A DNA stretch of 64,000 nt from Thermococcus camini (GTDB taxonomy: Archaea > Methanobacteriota_B > Thermococci > Thermococcales > Thermococcaceae). The notes beneath the pieces are model-generated. The model saw only the letters and a list, made by a program, of their open reading frames with translations. It ran no database searches and was not told the origin of the DNA. Position numbers and translations under genes: made by a program. Positions 36,209 to 45,007 of this stretch are shown piece after piece. How positions within the stretch are numbered: the stretch's first letter is position 1; each line of letters begins with the position of its first letter. The stretch is from the NCBI RefSeq assembly GCF_904067545.1, contig NZ_LR881183.1:62001-126000 (forward strand), written 5' to 3'.

Positions 36209-37837
36209 ATGCGGAACATGGTGATAGCGTTTATCGTGCTCCTGATGCTTGTCTCAGTAATTCCCGGGGCTTCCGCACAGTTTGATCAGCTCGAAACAAG
36301 CGATGAAATAACCGTTCTCAGGGGGGACTACGGTTCCGGAACGATCTGGCTCACAAACGCAGGGGGGTTCACTTACAAGGTCGTCAGCTACCAGCGTTTC
36401 TGGGTCGAGGATTCCTCCGGGAATAGGATTGATGGTTTCACGTTCAACATCTCTCCCCATGTCTTCAGCGACTGGACCCCTAAGGGCAGGTATTCCTTCT
36501 CGTATAACATCACCTGTCCCTCCAACGTCTCGGGAGGCACCTACACGCTCTTCATGAGGTTCCTGGCCTTCACGTCCGATGGCTCTATGTACATACTCTA
36601 CGCCAGGATACCCCTTCACGTGATCTCCGAGCCCCTCAACTTCGGCGTTGCCGAGGCCTACGTTCAGGGCAGGCCCGGCTCATCCTACGTTCTGAACGGG
36701 GAGACCATAGTCGTCTTCTCCCACGTCACCAACATCGGTCACGGGAACGTCTCCGCGGTGGGGCAGGTCTCCCTGATCAAGGATGGAAAGACCTACTTCT
36801 TCGAGAACAGGACACTGACCTTCGTTCCGGGGGACAATCTCGTCCGGTTTGAGGTTCCCATTGGATACGACCTTCCCCCAGGAACGTACCGGCTCAACTA
36901 TCTCCTCCAGTACGATGGGGGCGCCTACAGGTACTCCAAGGACTTCCCCGTAAAGTTCGGGGTCACGCTGGTTGGAGTCTCCCTGAAATCCGACGAGGTG
37001 AAGGTGAACGAGGACAACAGGGCGTACGTGACGGTTCTCTCCGAGAGGTCCATCGGCATGAACCTTACGGTCGAGGCGTACCGTGACGGGGAGCTTATAT
37101 CGAGGGCCGTGGAGCCAAAGGAGATTGGAGGGGGTACAACGGTTCTTGAAGTTCCCCTCCCAACGAACGTGTCGGGCTCCATCACGGCCGTCATAAAACT
37201 GACCTTCGGCGAACGCCTGATCGGGGAAGGCAACGTTACCTACACCGTTTCAGCTCCTCCAGTGCTCGCAAACGTCTCCTATGAGAGGACTGCCAACGAT
37301 GAGGTGCTCTTCAAGCTCGCCGTCGAAAACCCCGGTGACGGGAGTGTGGACGGTGTTCTCACCTACAGGATATCCTCGGACGATGGGGTACTGTACAAGG
37401 ACTCCATGGTGGTAGCTATACCCCCTGGGACCAGCGAGATAACGGTGAAGTTTGAGGTTCCGGTGGGGAAGACCGTCTATTACGAGTTTGCCCTCACCGC
37501 GGCGGGGGAGACGAGCACCGCGAAGGGAGAGCTCTACCTGGAGCCCCCTGCGCCGACGACCACGACTTCGTCCCCCACGACCACGACCTCATCCACCGCG
37601 CCCTCGAACACCACTACCATCGGCGGTGGCGGTGGCTCCAGGGGACTCTGGATCGGCCTCGTGGCGGTGGCTTTCATCCTCCTGGCAGCGGGTGCCTTCT
37701 ACTACCTGAACCGCGCGGAGGGGGCCCGGAAGAAGCGCGTCAGACCAAAACCTAAGAGGCGCTCCCCCCTGGGCAGGTTCAAGAGGCCCAAGAAGCCGGA
37801 GTTTAAGGAGAACAAGGAGCTTCCCAGGAAGAAGTGA
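36209..37837 (+). CDS. Surface protein with Ig-like domains, Thr-rich linker and C-terminal anchor
   Basis: The 542-residue protein has a signal peptide (about 1-25, ending PGASA), a series of beta-rich domains that read like CARDB or other Ig-like modules (LNYLLQYDGGAYRY; VSYERTANDEVLFKLAVENP), a linker of Thr, Ser and Pro (about 450-475), five glycines, a membrane helix and a long basic tail of about 45 residues. The tail is longer and more basic than in other anchored proteins of this window and should lie inside the cell. GGTGGTGA before ATG 36209 supports the start. Function is unknown; adhesion or cell-wall contact is possible. Confidence 0.75.
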   Translation: MRNMVIAFIVLLMLVSVIPGASAQFDQLETSDEITVLRGDYGSGTIWLTNAGGFTYKVVSYQRFWVEDSSGNRIDGFTFNISPHVFSDWTPKGRYSFSYNITCPSNVSGGTYTLFMRFLAFTSDGSMYILYARIPLHVISEPLNFGVAEAYVQGRPGSSYVLNGETIVVFSHVTNIGHGNVSAVGQVSLIKDGKTYFFENRTLTFVPGDNLVRFEVPIGYDLPPGTYRLNYLLQYDGGAYRYSKDFPVKFGVTLVGVSLKSDEVKVNEDNRAYVTVLSERSIGMNLTVEAYRDGELISRAVEPKEIGGGTTVLEVPLPTNVSGSITAVIKLTFGERLIGEGNVTYTVSAPPVLANVSYERTANDEVLFKLAVENPGDGSVDGVLTYRISSDDGVLYKDSMVVAIPPGTSEITVKFEVPVGKTVYYEFALTAAGETSTAKGELYLEPPAPTTTTSSPTTTTSSTAPSNTTTIGGGGGSRGLWIGLVAVAFILLAAGAFYYLNRAEGARKKRVRPKPKRRSPLGRFKRPKKPEFKENKELPRKK

Positions 37838-37860
37838 GCCTTCACTTCCTTTTTTGTTTC
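37838..37860 (+). terminator. T-rich end of the surface-protein transcript
   Basis: CTTCCTTTTTTGTTTC follows the stop codon, including a run of six Ts, and precedes the rnpB promoter. Confidence 0.45.
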
Positions 37861-37880
37861 GTTCATTGCCCAAATGCCAA

Positions 37881-37892
37881 CCTTTTTATTCC
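37881..37892 (+). promoter_or_regulatory. TATA box of rnpB
   Basis: CCTTTTTATTCC lies about 25 nt before the first base of helix P1 at 37912. Confidence 0.6.
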
Positions 37893-37911
37893 GGTTGTTT
37901 AAACTTCCCAC

Positions 37912-38235
37912 GGCGAGGGGGTCGGGGACTCTCGGGGTGCTCCCGAGGAAGTTCCGCCCACCTCACCGGGGCCGCGGTGCCGCGAGGCACCTCTCGAGAG
38001 GGAGGGCAACGGCGCAGAAACGACACGTCCCGGCGGATATGGGGATGAAAGCGGCGAAGGGCCCGGCGACGGTGCCCGAGCTAACCCGCAGACGACCCGT
38101 CGGGGACCGGTGAAACGGCCGTCCCGCGGGGTGCAAGGCCGAGGGAGGGGCGATGAAGTCCCGGTGCGAGCCCCGTGGTAGGCCGCTCAGTCGAATGTCC
38201 CCTTGAGACAGAAGGCGGGCTACGGCCCCCTCGCC
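37912..38235 (+). ncRNA. rnpB: RNase P RNA (archaeal type A)
   Basis: This is the catalytic RNA that trims the 5' ends of precursor tRNAs. The region is very GC-rich and has no believable coding frame. The ends pair as helix P1: GGCGAGGGGGTC (37912-37923) against GGCCCCCTCGCC (38224-38235). Conserved elements are in order: CGAGGAAGTTCCGCCCACC, then GGGCAACGGCGCAGAAACGA, then GAGCTAACCCGCAGACGA, GGTGAAACGGCC, and the 3' universal block AGACAGAAGGCGGGCTA. The length of 324 nt fits Thermococcales. The last 16 nt overlap the 3' end of the DMT permease gene on the other strand. Confidence 0.95.
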
Positions 38236-39068
38236 TTAATATCCAGCAGGGATGCGAGGAGTATCAGGGCCCCTCCGAGTGCTGTTCTGGCCCCTGGAAC
38301 CTCTCCGAATACCAGAAACGCGTACACCACCGCGCTCATTGGGTCCAGATAGCTCAGTAGGGCCGCCTCGTTGACCTCCACCTCCTTGAGCCCGTCCATG
38401 TAGAGGAACAGCGCCAGAACGGTGTGAACCCCGACGAGGACGAGAACCGCCCACCAGACGGGTTCCCCAACACCTGAAACCGTCATAAACGGGGCGAGGG
38501 CGAGAGATGCTATCGCGAGCTGGAGGAAAGTCAGAGTTTTGCCGTCGATTCCACGCAGGAACCTCCCGAGGTTCGGTATTAGGGCGTAGAAGAAGGCCGC
38601 CGTCAGTGCGAGTAGGATTCCGACGAAGTCTCTGTTGCCCAAATCGACCTTCTGGCCGCTCATAATCAGTATAAGCCCGGAGAATGCGGTTCCTATGAGG
38701 AGCCAGCTCTTCAGGCTCAGTCTCTCACCGAGGAAGCGCCACGAGATAACCGTCGCTATTATCGGCGCTATGTAATAAACGAGAACCGCGTTGGCTATGG
38801 TGGTGTAGTTGAACGCCGTGAAGAGGAAAACCCAGTTCAGGGCGAGGGAAACGCCCAGTGCCAGGAGGGGCTTCCATCTGGCCCTCAGGAGTGGGGGGAG
38901 CGATTGAAGCCATTCATCCTTTCCCGCAAGGATGGCAAGGAGCAGGAGGGCGCCGAGGGACACCCTGAAGAATGCTACTCCTAGCCCGGATAGGTTTGAG
39001 AAGCGTGCGAATATCCCCACACTGCCCCATATCAGCATCGCCGTGGCGATTTTTATCCTTCCGTTCAC
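38220..39068 (-). CDS. EamA/DMT-family membrane transporter (second copy)
   Basis: This 282-residue protein has ten helices in two EamA halves (IKIATAMLIWGSVGIFARF; FVGILLALTAAFFYALIPNL). Substrate unknown. The start is GTG 39068, which overlaps the priS stop by 4 nt (GTGA). The last codons, encoding IKARGP or so, lie inside the 3' strand of helix P1 of RNase P RNA, on the opposite strand. The sequence there must serve both a helix and a protein tail. It is only distantly like the DMT protein at 33079-33936. Confidence 0.87.
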   Translation of the reverse strand: MNGRIKIATAMLIWGSVGIFARFSNLSGLGVAFFRVSLGALLLLAILAGKDEWLQSLPPLLRARWKPLLALGVSLALNWVFLFTAFNYTTIANAVLVYYIAPIIATVISWRFLGERLSLKSWLLIGTAFSGLILIMSGQKVDLGNRDFVGILLALTAAFFYALIPNLGRFLRGIDGKTLTFLQLAIASLALAPFMTVSGVGEPVWWAVLVLVGVHTVLALFLYMDGLKEVEVNEAALLSYLDPMSAVVYAFLVFGEVPGARTALGGALILLASLLDIKARGP

Positions 39069-40105
39069 AGTACATCCCCGTGCTCTTCCAGCCATTCCTC
39101 GTAGGCTTCCCTGACCTCCCCCTTCCTGAACCCGGGAACGGCATCCTCGAAGGGGTTGAACCTTTCGAGCTTTCTTTCATTCGAGCCGATGTAGGTCGTC
39201 ACGAGTCCAACCTTTGAGTGCAGGCTCGAGGGCAGGCGGAGGATTCTTTTAACGTCAACTGTGACCCTCCCGTCAAAGTATGCCTTTGAAAACGTACTCG
39301 AAAGGGAAAACAGCCTTGTCAGGGTTTTGTACCCTATCCCCTGAGGGAACGCGGTCAGGAGTCCCTTCCGCACGAAGCCCTCGTATATTTCCTCCTTTCC
39401 ATCCAGGAGCTTCTCAACCTGGCCCTTTTTTAGGCCTATGTTGAACAGGTGGTTCTCGTTCACCCTCCTTACAAAGTACCCGAATCTAAGCCGGAAGACC
39501 CTGTAATAGCCCGAGGAAAGCATTATCCTCCTGCTCTGGATATCATCGAACGTTATCTCCTCCGCGGCACTGATGTAGGCCAGAACCTTTTCCCTGGCCT
39601 TGCTGTCGAGCTTTAACGCCCAGTCATCCAGAACGCGGATGTGGTAACCCCTGCCGGAATAGATAACGTGGACGTTCTCAAAACCGAAGTCCTCCTTGAG
39701 AACCACGAGGGTGTCCCTCGCCAGCTCCTTCGCGTCCTCGAGGCATATCGGGCACACCCGACCGTGCTCGTGGAGGTGGGAGCACCTCCGCAGGGGCAGG
39801 TCCTTCGCGTCTATGTCGAAAACGAGCTCTGCCCCGAGCCAGCCCTCCATCTCCTTGGGCTCCTCGTAGAGGGCGACGGAGGAATAAATTGCGTAGGGAG
39901 CGGTTGTCTTCACGTAGTCCTCCAGGTCGCGGACGTCGAGGAAGACGTTCTTCCTGTCGCTCGGCCCCTCACCGGTGTGGTCGAATCCGAACTCCCTGTT
40001 CTCGAGGGTTCTGACGATGAAATCCGGCAGCCTCTTCGCGCTCCATTCCCGTCTGTAGTAGAGCGCCCTCTCCTCCTTCGTCATCTCCCTGAGGAGCTCA
40101 CCCAT
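39065..40105 (-). CDS. priS: DNA primase small (catalytic) subunit PriS
   Basis: PriS makes the RNA or DNA primers for replication. The 346-residue protein has the catalytic DxD pair at Asp97 and Asp99 (ELVFDIDAKD), a zinc knuckle just after it (RRCSHLHEHGRVCPICLED), and the nucleotide-binding IYSGRGYHIRVLD. ATG 40105 is chosen because GGTGAG lies 4 nt upstream; the GTG at 40114 has no such site. It overlaps PriL by 8 nt upstream and the DMT gene by 4 nt downstream, so the order is priL-priS-DMT. Confidence 0.95.
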   Translation of the reverse strand: MGELLREMTKEERALYYRREWSAKRLPDFIVRTLENREFGFDHTGEGPSDRKNVFLDVRDLEDYVKTTAPYAIYSSVALYEEPKEMEGWLGAELVFDIDAKDLPLRRCSHLHEHGRVCPICLEDAKELARDTLVVLKEDFGFENVHVIYSGRGYHIRVLDDWALKLDSKAREKVLAYISAAEEITFDDIQSRRIMLSSGYYRVFRLRFGYFVRRVNENHLFNIGLKKGQVEKLLDGKEEIYEGFVRKGLLTAFPQGIGYKTLTRLFSLSSTFSKAYFDGRVTVDVKRILRLPSSLHSKVGLVTTYIGSNERKLERFNPFEDAVPGFRKGEVREAYEEWLEEHGDVL

Positions 40106-41318
40106 TTTCCTCACCGCCGTCCGTTTCTCCGCTCTCGCCTTCTCCCTTCCGCCGGTTTTCGAGGTAAAGCTTCCTGAGGTAGTACGTCAGGGGGTTCTTG
40201 ATGTTCCTGCAGTCCCTGTCCGGCCGGCAAAGTTCTGGCGCGTTGGCCCGTATCTTGGAGCAGTTGGGCGGGAAGTACCAGGTCGAGTTCCCGCTGTCCT
40301 CAATGGTAGGGTTGTCCGTGAGGCCGAAGCCGAGGTGGTACCAGATGTTCTTTACCTCGTGGGGCTGGTCCTCGAAGAGGGGCGGCGAACAGCGGTTGCC
40401 GGCCTCGATGATCACGGGCAGTATTTCCTTCTCCACAACGCCCAGGTCGCTCACGCAGTCCCTTATCCTCACGTCCTTCCTGGGGGGATTGGGACAGAGC
40501 CTGGCGTAGCTCAGGAAGCTCGTCAGGAGAACGGTTATAGCGTAGTTCCTGAGGCCCGAGGGAACGCCGCCCAGGGCAATCTTGACGCACGGCGGGAACA
40601 GGTCGAAGCGCAGCGGCCCTGCCTTGGCGGAGCTCATCCGCTCCAGCCTCTCCTTGTAGTGCTCCCGCGCTATCTCGCCGAGCTTCTCGTAGATCCTGAG
40701 GTAGTAGTCGGGCAACTCGTCCCTTATCTCGTAGAGCAGGTTCACGGCCCTGTCGAAGTTCCTCTCGAAGGAGCGCTTCCACAGCTCAATGGCCCCTTCC
40801 TCCGTAAGGTACGCGTATCCGTTCCGCACGTAGACCTCTTTGAGGGAGCCCTCCCCAAGCTCCAGGAACTTTGACAGGTGTATCCTGTATCCCAGCCGCA
40901 GCTTCCTCCTCTCGTCGGGGGACAGCTCCGTGTGGTGGGTTCTCTCGAGTATGGTTCTGTCCCTCTCGGGGATTTCGCCGCCGGAAATCGCCTCGAGGGG
41001 TGTGGAAACCCCCACGAGCGTTCCTTTCTGCAGTATCCTCCTGTGGTATATCCTCAGGTTGGCCTCCCTGACGACCTCCCTCTCAAGGCCGTACGGTGAG
41101 AAGGCCAGTGCTCCCAGGAGTGCGTAGAATGTGAGCAGATCCCGTATTCCGCCCAGCTCAAGGATGTCCCCGGGTATTTCACCGGACTTTATCCAGCTAA
41201 CCCTCTCGAGGGCGGCATCAACCTCAACGTACGACGGTATTATCATGAGCAGCTCGGTTATTCCACCGAACTCATCTTTAACGAGCCGCCTGGCCTCGGG
41301 CCCGAATGGATCCAGCAT
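40098..41318 (-). CDS. priL: DNA primase large (regulatory) subunit PriL
   Basis: PriL supports PriS and carries an iron-sulfur domain needed to start primers. The 406-residue protein has a helical N-terminal half and a C-terminal half with conserved cysteines in FPPCVKI, NRCSPPLF, PPNCSKI and ELCRPDRDC, which would hold the [4Fe-4S] cluster. ATG 41318 is preceded by GAGGTGAAG, and a minus-strand TATA box (41353-41361) follows the usual spacing. The upstream open frame crosses that promoter and is not coding. Confidence 0.94.
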   Translation of the reverse strand: MLDPFGPEARRLVKDEFGGITELLMIIPSYVEVDAALERVSWIKSGEIPGDILELGGIRDLLTFYALLGALAFSPYGLEREVVREANLRIYHRRILQKGTLVGVSTPLEAISGGEIPERDRTILERTHHTELSPDERRKLRLGYRIHLSKFLELGEGSLKEVYVRNGYAYLTEEGAIELWKRSFERNFDRAVNLLYEIRDELPDYYLRIYEKLGEIAREHYKERLERMSSAKAGPLRFDLFPPCVKIALGGVPSGLRNYAITVLLTSFLSYARLCPNPPRKDVRIRDCVSDLGVVEKEILPVIIEAGNRCSPPLFEDQPHEVKNIWYHLGFGLTDNPTIEDSGNSTWYFPPNCSKIRANAPELCRPDRDCRNIKNPLTYYLRKLYLENRRKGEGESGETDGGEENG

Positions 41319-41352
41319 GGCTTCACCTCTCAGACATAGATGCTGGTTTGAG

Positions 41353-41361
41353 CATAAAACA
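41353..41361 (-). promoter_or_regulatory. TATA box for priL-priS
   Basis: The minus strand reads TTTTATGCT, giving a start near 41332, about 14 nt before ATG 41318. Confidence 0.5.
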
Positions 41362-41481
41362 GTTTTCCCCTTGGAAAGGCTCCGAGGTGCATCGGGAAAT
41401 TTGGTCTTATCTGGAACTCTTCCGGTGCTATCGTCAGGATACATTTCGATTCCGGTGCGAAAGCACGGAATTTCCCCAAAA

Positions 41482-41490
41482 GTTTTATAT
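41482..41490 (+). promoter_or_regulatory. TATA box of the KaiC-like gene
   Basis: GTTTTATAT predicts a start near 41511 and a leader of about 48 nt. Just upstream, 41451-41469 can form a hairpin with a GAAA loop. Confidence 0.55.
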
Positions 41491-41558
41491 CTTCTTGGTG
41501 CTACATGTTATACCAGGGAGAACGGCGGGTTCGTAAAGAACTCCAGAGGGTGGTCTGT

Positions 41559-42308
41559 ATGGTCACGAAATACACAGTTGAAAGATTGAAAAGTGGCATT
41601 CCTGGCTTTGATGATTTAATCGAGGGCGGCTTTCCCAGCGGAACCACGGTTCTGGTTACCGGCCCTACCGGAAGCGGCAAGACTACTTTTGGTGTCCAGT
41701 TCGTCTATAAAGGTGCCGAGCTCTACAATGAGCCTGGAGTTATCGTCACCCTTGAGGAGAGGGCTCAGGACCTCAGGAAGGAGATGCTCGCCTTTGGATG
41801 GGACTTTGAGAAGTACGAGAGGGAGAGAAAGATAGCCATCGTGGACGGCGTGAGCGCGGTTGTAGGTCTTCCCTCCGAGGAGCAGTACGTTCTTGAGGGC
41901 AACCTCAACGCAGAGGACTTCCTCCGCTACATATACCGCGTTGTCAAGGCCATCGATGCCAAGAGGCTCGTGATAGACTCGATTCCTTCCATCGCGTTCA
42001 GGCTCAGGAAGGAGAATGAAATCAGGGAGGTTCTTCTTCAGCTCAACACGATTCTCCTTGAGATGGGGGTTACCTCGATACTTACCACCGAGGCCCCAGA
42101 ACCGGGCAGGGGCAAGATAAGCCGCTACGGCATAGAGGAGTACATAGCCAGGGGTGTCATCCTCCTCGACTTCGTTGAGAAGGAAGTTGAGCTGAAGCGC
42201 TACCTCCTGATAAGGAAGATGCGCGAGACCAAGCACTCGATGAAGAAGTACCCCTTCGAGATCAACGAGAAGGGCATCGTGGTCTATCCGAGCGGCGAAG
42301 TCTACTAA
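41559..42308 (+). CDS. KaiC-like RecA-superfamily ATPase, complete
   Basis: This 249-residue single-domain KaiC protein has Walker A GPTGSGKT at 35-42, LEERAQDLRKEM after the second strand, Walker B (RLVIDSIPSI) and the family tail LLIRKMRETKHSMKKYPFEI. It is a paralogue of the partial gene at 2-505. Such proteins usually form hexamers and act as ATP-driven switches; no target is encoded next to it. The ATG at 41559 (MVTKYTVERL) is 4-5 nt from GAGGGTGGT. It stands alone, with its own promoter and a T-rich end (TTTCCTCTTTTC). Confidence 0.9.
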   Translation: MVTKYTVERLKSGIPGFDDLIEGGFPSGTTVLVTGPTGSGKTTFGVQFVYKGAELYNEPGVIVTLEERAQDLRKEMLAFGWDFEKYERERKIAIVDGVSAVVGLPSEEQYVLEGNLNAEDFLRYIYRVVKAIDAKRLVIDSIPSIAFRLRKENEIREVLLQLNTILLEMGVTSILTTEAPEPGRGKISRYGIEEYIARGVILLDFVEKEVELKRYLLIRKMRETKHSMKKYPFEINEKGIVVYPSGEVY

Positions 42309-42344
42309 CTTTCCTCTTTTCTGTAGCACCACTGGATAGGGTAA

Positions 42345-42354
42345 GGTTTTTAAG
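42345..42354 (+). promoter_or_regulatory. TATA box of a leaderless gene
   Basis: GGTTTTTAAG is about 25 nt from ATG 42376, and no ribosome site lies between. Transcription would start at or next to the start codon. Confidence 0.6.
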
Positions 42355-42375
42355 GTCCAGTTATTACCTTTAATC

Positions 42376-43542
42376 ATGGTTACAAACAAAAAAATTTCGG
42401 TTGTATTGATGGCCGGATTGGTGATTGTATTAACTGTGCTGGCGGCCATGGGTGAAAGCCGGCAGCAATCCAGCGCGTTCGTCGGCCTCTGCGTCTATTC
42501 AGGGGATGGCTTCTCCATCCTGACCAACGGCACGGAGAGCGTCGGGGTCTATGCCTCACTCGACGTTGGACGGGTCTACCGGGTTACGGGCGTCCTGTAC
42601 AGCTCCACCTCCGGCCTCAGGATGAGACCCGAGAGGGTGGAGCCCGCGGAACCGACGTTCCCCATCGACTCGTTGACCGGAGCTTACTGGCCCTCGCGGG
42701 GATACTACCTCCTCACACCTGCAAAGATACGGCTTGCACTCCCGATAGACGCCGCCAAGGGGGAGATGGTCAGCGTCGAGGGTCTCTGGCACGGTGGAAA
42801 GTTTTACCCCCTCAACTATCGGCGGCTTGGCCTCCATGAAGGTCCCGTTGATGGGATGCCCTGGGAGGTGGAGGGAACCGTCATCTACTCAGGCAGGCAG
42901 ACGCTCATCTGGAACGGCAGCGAGGAGATAGCGGTCTATCCTCCCTACGGCGTCGAACTCGAGCCCGGCCTGAGGATCCGTGTTCTTGGAATCGTCAGGC
43001 TCTACTCCAGGATCTCTCTCTTTGTTGATTCCCGGGACGATATCCTGGTGCTCGGGCTCGCGGAGAGAAGACCCCTCCAGGACGCGGCGATAGGAGATAT
43101 GGCCGTCGGCAACTGCACCGTCCTCGGAACGGGCCGCTCCCTCAAACTTGACTGCGCCGACCTGAGGCTCTACGGCTTCTCCGCCAGGGTTGGCGACGTG
43201 ATCCATATGGAGGCCCTGCGGCGCCGTTCCTCCCTCCTCTGCCTTAACTGTTCTGTTATCATGCCCAGGGAAGAGCTCCCAAATGGCATCTGCTCCTTTT
43301 CGGAAGGAATGTTCGCCAGAATAAGTGGAAACGTCTCCTGGGTTAAGGTTTACAGAAACGGCTTCGGCCTGGCCAACATTACTGCCGGGGACTGCTGGGT
43401 GCTCCTCAAGCTGAGGAAGTCCCTGGGAATAAGGCTGGATGAAAACGATACAGTCACCGCCTACGGCTTCTTCACGACCTATCGCGGCATGCTCGCCTTT
43501 GAGGTTGCCTCGGGTGATGACGTGTGCTCCGGGAACTGCTGA
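42376..43542 (+). CDS. Secreted protein with OB-fold-like repeats, unknown function
   Basis: This 388-residue protein has an N-terminal hydrophobic segment (about 6-24) as signal or anchor, then several repeated beta-rich units of the form V-x-G-V/T-V-x-Y (VYRVTGVLYSS; EVEGTVIYSG; RIRVLGIVRLYS; NVSWVKVYRN). These read like OB folds, though I infer this from strand pattern only. There are eight or so cysteines after residue 240, including C-terminal CSGNC, possibly disulfides. The gene appears leaderless. It overlaps the TctA-like gene by 19 nt, which suggests that the two act together at the membrane. Confidence 0.75.
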   Translation: MVTNKKISVVLMAGLVIVLTVLAAMGESRQQSSAFVGLCVYSGDGFSILTNGTESVGVYASLDVGRVYRVTGVLYSSTSGLRMRPERVEPAEPTFPIDSLTGAYWPSRGYYLLTPAKIRLALPIDAAKGEMVSVEGLWHGGKFYPLNYRRLGLHEGPVDGMPWEVEGTVIYSGRQTLIWNGSEEIAVYPPYGVELEPGLRIRVLGIVRLYSRISLFVDSRDDILVLGLAERRPLQDAAIGDMAVGNCTVLGTGRSLKLDCADLRLYGFSARVGDVIHMEALRRRSSLLCLNCSVIMPREELPNGICSFSEGMFARISGNVSWVKVYRNGFGLANITAGDCWVLLKLRKSLGIRLDENDTVTAYGFFTTYRGMLAFEVASGDDVCSGNC

Positions 43543-44654
43543 CGGGTATAGCAGGTGGAACGCTCAGCGGCGTTTCACCTGGAATCCACGTCAATACCCT
43601 GGCGGCGTTTCTTTCGAGCGCCGGGATCCGCGATAACCTCGTCCTCTTCGCCATGGGTCTGACCCACACTTTCCTGGACGTCATCCCCTCCGCCTTCCTG
43701 GGGGTTCCTGACGAGGGTACTGCGCTTGGTGTCCTCCCAGCCCACCGGCTCGTTCTCAGGGGACGGACAATGGAGGTTGTTAGAATTGCTCTGTGGGCGA
43801 GTTTTCTGGCCGTTCTGATGGCGATTCCATCGATGCCCCTGTACTTCCGTCTCGCGCCGCTGTACCGCCCGGGCGCCGGTCGCTTCCTCGTTTTTCTGCT
43901 CGCGGTTTTTCTGGTGCTGACGGAGCCAGGACTGAAGAAGCTTTCCGCCCTTCTCGTGTTCTTTCTCTCCGGGATTCTTGGAATGCTGACCTTCCGGCTC
44001 GGCCTCTCGCAGCCTTTCTACCACCTCTTCACGGGCCTGTTTGGGGTTCCGGTTATCCTGCTCTCGGCCCTGGAAGGGAGGACGCGCCCGATAGGGGCCG
44101 GAGACGGGGAGGTTCGCCTGGATAAAGGCCGCTTCCTGGGCTTCTCGGCCCTGGGAACGGCGCTGGGTATGGCGGCTTCGCTGGTTCCCGCCTTCACGGC
44201 ATCCCAGGCGGCTCTCCTCGGTTCCTTCCTTTCGAAAGACGAGCGTTCCTTCCTGACCATCGTGTTCTCAGTGAACACGGCCAACTTCATGTTCTCCTTT
44301 GCCAATTTCCTCTCAACTGGAAGGAGGCGAAACGGTATCGTTGCCCTGATGGCGCCCGCTGCGGAGAGTGATATCTACTTCTACCTCTTGGTGGCTCTAT
44401 TCGTTTCGATGGCGGTTCTCCTCTATGCCGAGCCCCTAGCCGTTCTCATACTCCGTCTGCTCGGGCGGGTTCCTTACAGGGCGCTCAACTCCGCGGTTGC
44501 CGGGATTCTCGTGGTTCTTTCGTATCTCTTTGATGGTGTCACGGGTTTGGTCTTTCTCCTGGGAGGCGTGATGATCGGACTGCTGGCGGCGGTGCTCGGG
44601 GTCAAGAGAACGAACTGCATGGGGGTGCTGATGCTCTCAATAATAATCGGATAA
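43524..44654 (+). CDS. TctA-like (COG1784-type) membrane protein
   Basis: This 376-residue, roughly ten-helix protein begins with GIAGGTLSGVSPGIHVNTLA, the archaeal TctA-like signature, and has the second-half repeat GTALGMAASLVPAFTASQAALLG. True TctA proteins take up tricarboxylates with a periplasmic partner; archaeal COG1784 proteins have no proven substrate. The start is GTG 43524, 5 nt after GGTGAT, inside the end of the upstream gene. The tight coupling to a secreted beta-rich protein rather than to TctC or TctB is unusual. Confidence 0.8.
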   Translation: MLRELLTGIAGGTLSGVSPGIHVNTLAAFLSSAGIRDNLVLFAMGLTHTFLDVIPSAFLGVPDEGTALGVLPAHRLVLRGRTMEVVRIALWASFLAVLMAIPSMPLYFRLAPLYRPGAGRFLVFLLAVFLVLTEPGLKKLSALLVFFLSGILGMLTFRLGLSQPFYHLFTGLFGVPVILLSALEGRTRPIGAGDGEVRLDKGRFLGFSALGTALGMAASLVPAFTASQAALLGSFLSKDERSFLTIVFSVNTANFMFSFANFLSTGRRRNGIVALMAPAAESDIYFYLLVALFVSMAVLLYAEPLAVLILRLLGRVPYRALNSAVAGILVVLSYLFDGVTGLVFLLGGVMIGLLAAVLGVKRTNCMGVLMLSIIIG

Positions 44655-44669
44655 GAAGGGGAAGGAGGT

Positions 44670-44978
44670 TCAGACGGATTTCTCCTTCAGAATCCTCTGG
44701 AGCTCGACGTAGTCGGTCACGATTTTCTTGCCGTCGAGGGTGGTGAAGTAGGCCTTTTTGACCTTCACCTTTTTCATGTCGGTGTATTTCATCTCGGGCG
44801 GATCGTAAGAACCAGGCTCGACGACCTCGTCCTCGATGACGTACGTTTCGAGGTCCGGCTGGCCGACGTATTTCCAGACCTCGTAAAAGACCTCCGGCTC
44901 GAGGTGAATTTCGCCGTCAATCTCTATCCAGTCCGCCCCGGTTTCCTCAAGAAACTCCTTCACTACCTCGAAGTGCAT
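44670..44978 (-). CDS. Conserved hypothetical protein, 102 residues
   Basis: This small acidic, soluble protein has alternating charged strands (ADWIEIDGEIHLEPEVFYEV; KVKVKKAYFTTLDGKKIVTD) and no cysteines, signal or membrane helix. I do not recognise a named family. GGTGAT lies six nt before the ATG. It shares a nearly symmetric TATA element with the methyltransferase gene on the other strand and converges with the TctA-like gene, 15 nt apart. Confidence 0.72.
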   Translation of the reverse strand: MHFEVVKEFLEETGADWIEIDGEIHLEPEVFYEVWKYVGQPDLETYVIEDEVVEPGSYDPPEMKYTDMKKVKVKKAYFTTLDGKKIVTDYVELQRILKEKSV

Positions 44979-45007
44979 AGAATCACCAGCATAGTATAGG
45001 ACGCTAA

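Noticed and set aside
37854-38113. Short open frames across 37.9-38.1 kb
   Set aside because: The region is RNase P RNA; the frames have very Arg-, Gly- and Pro-rich products and no conserved start.
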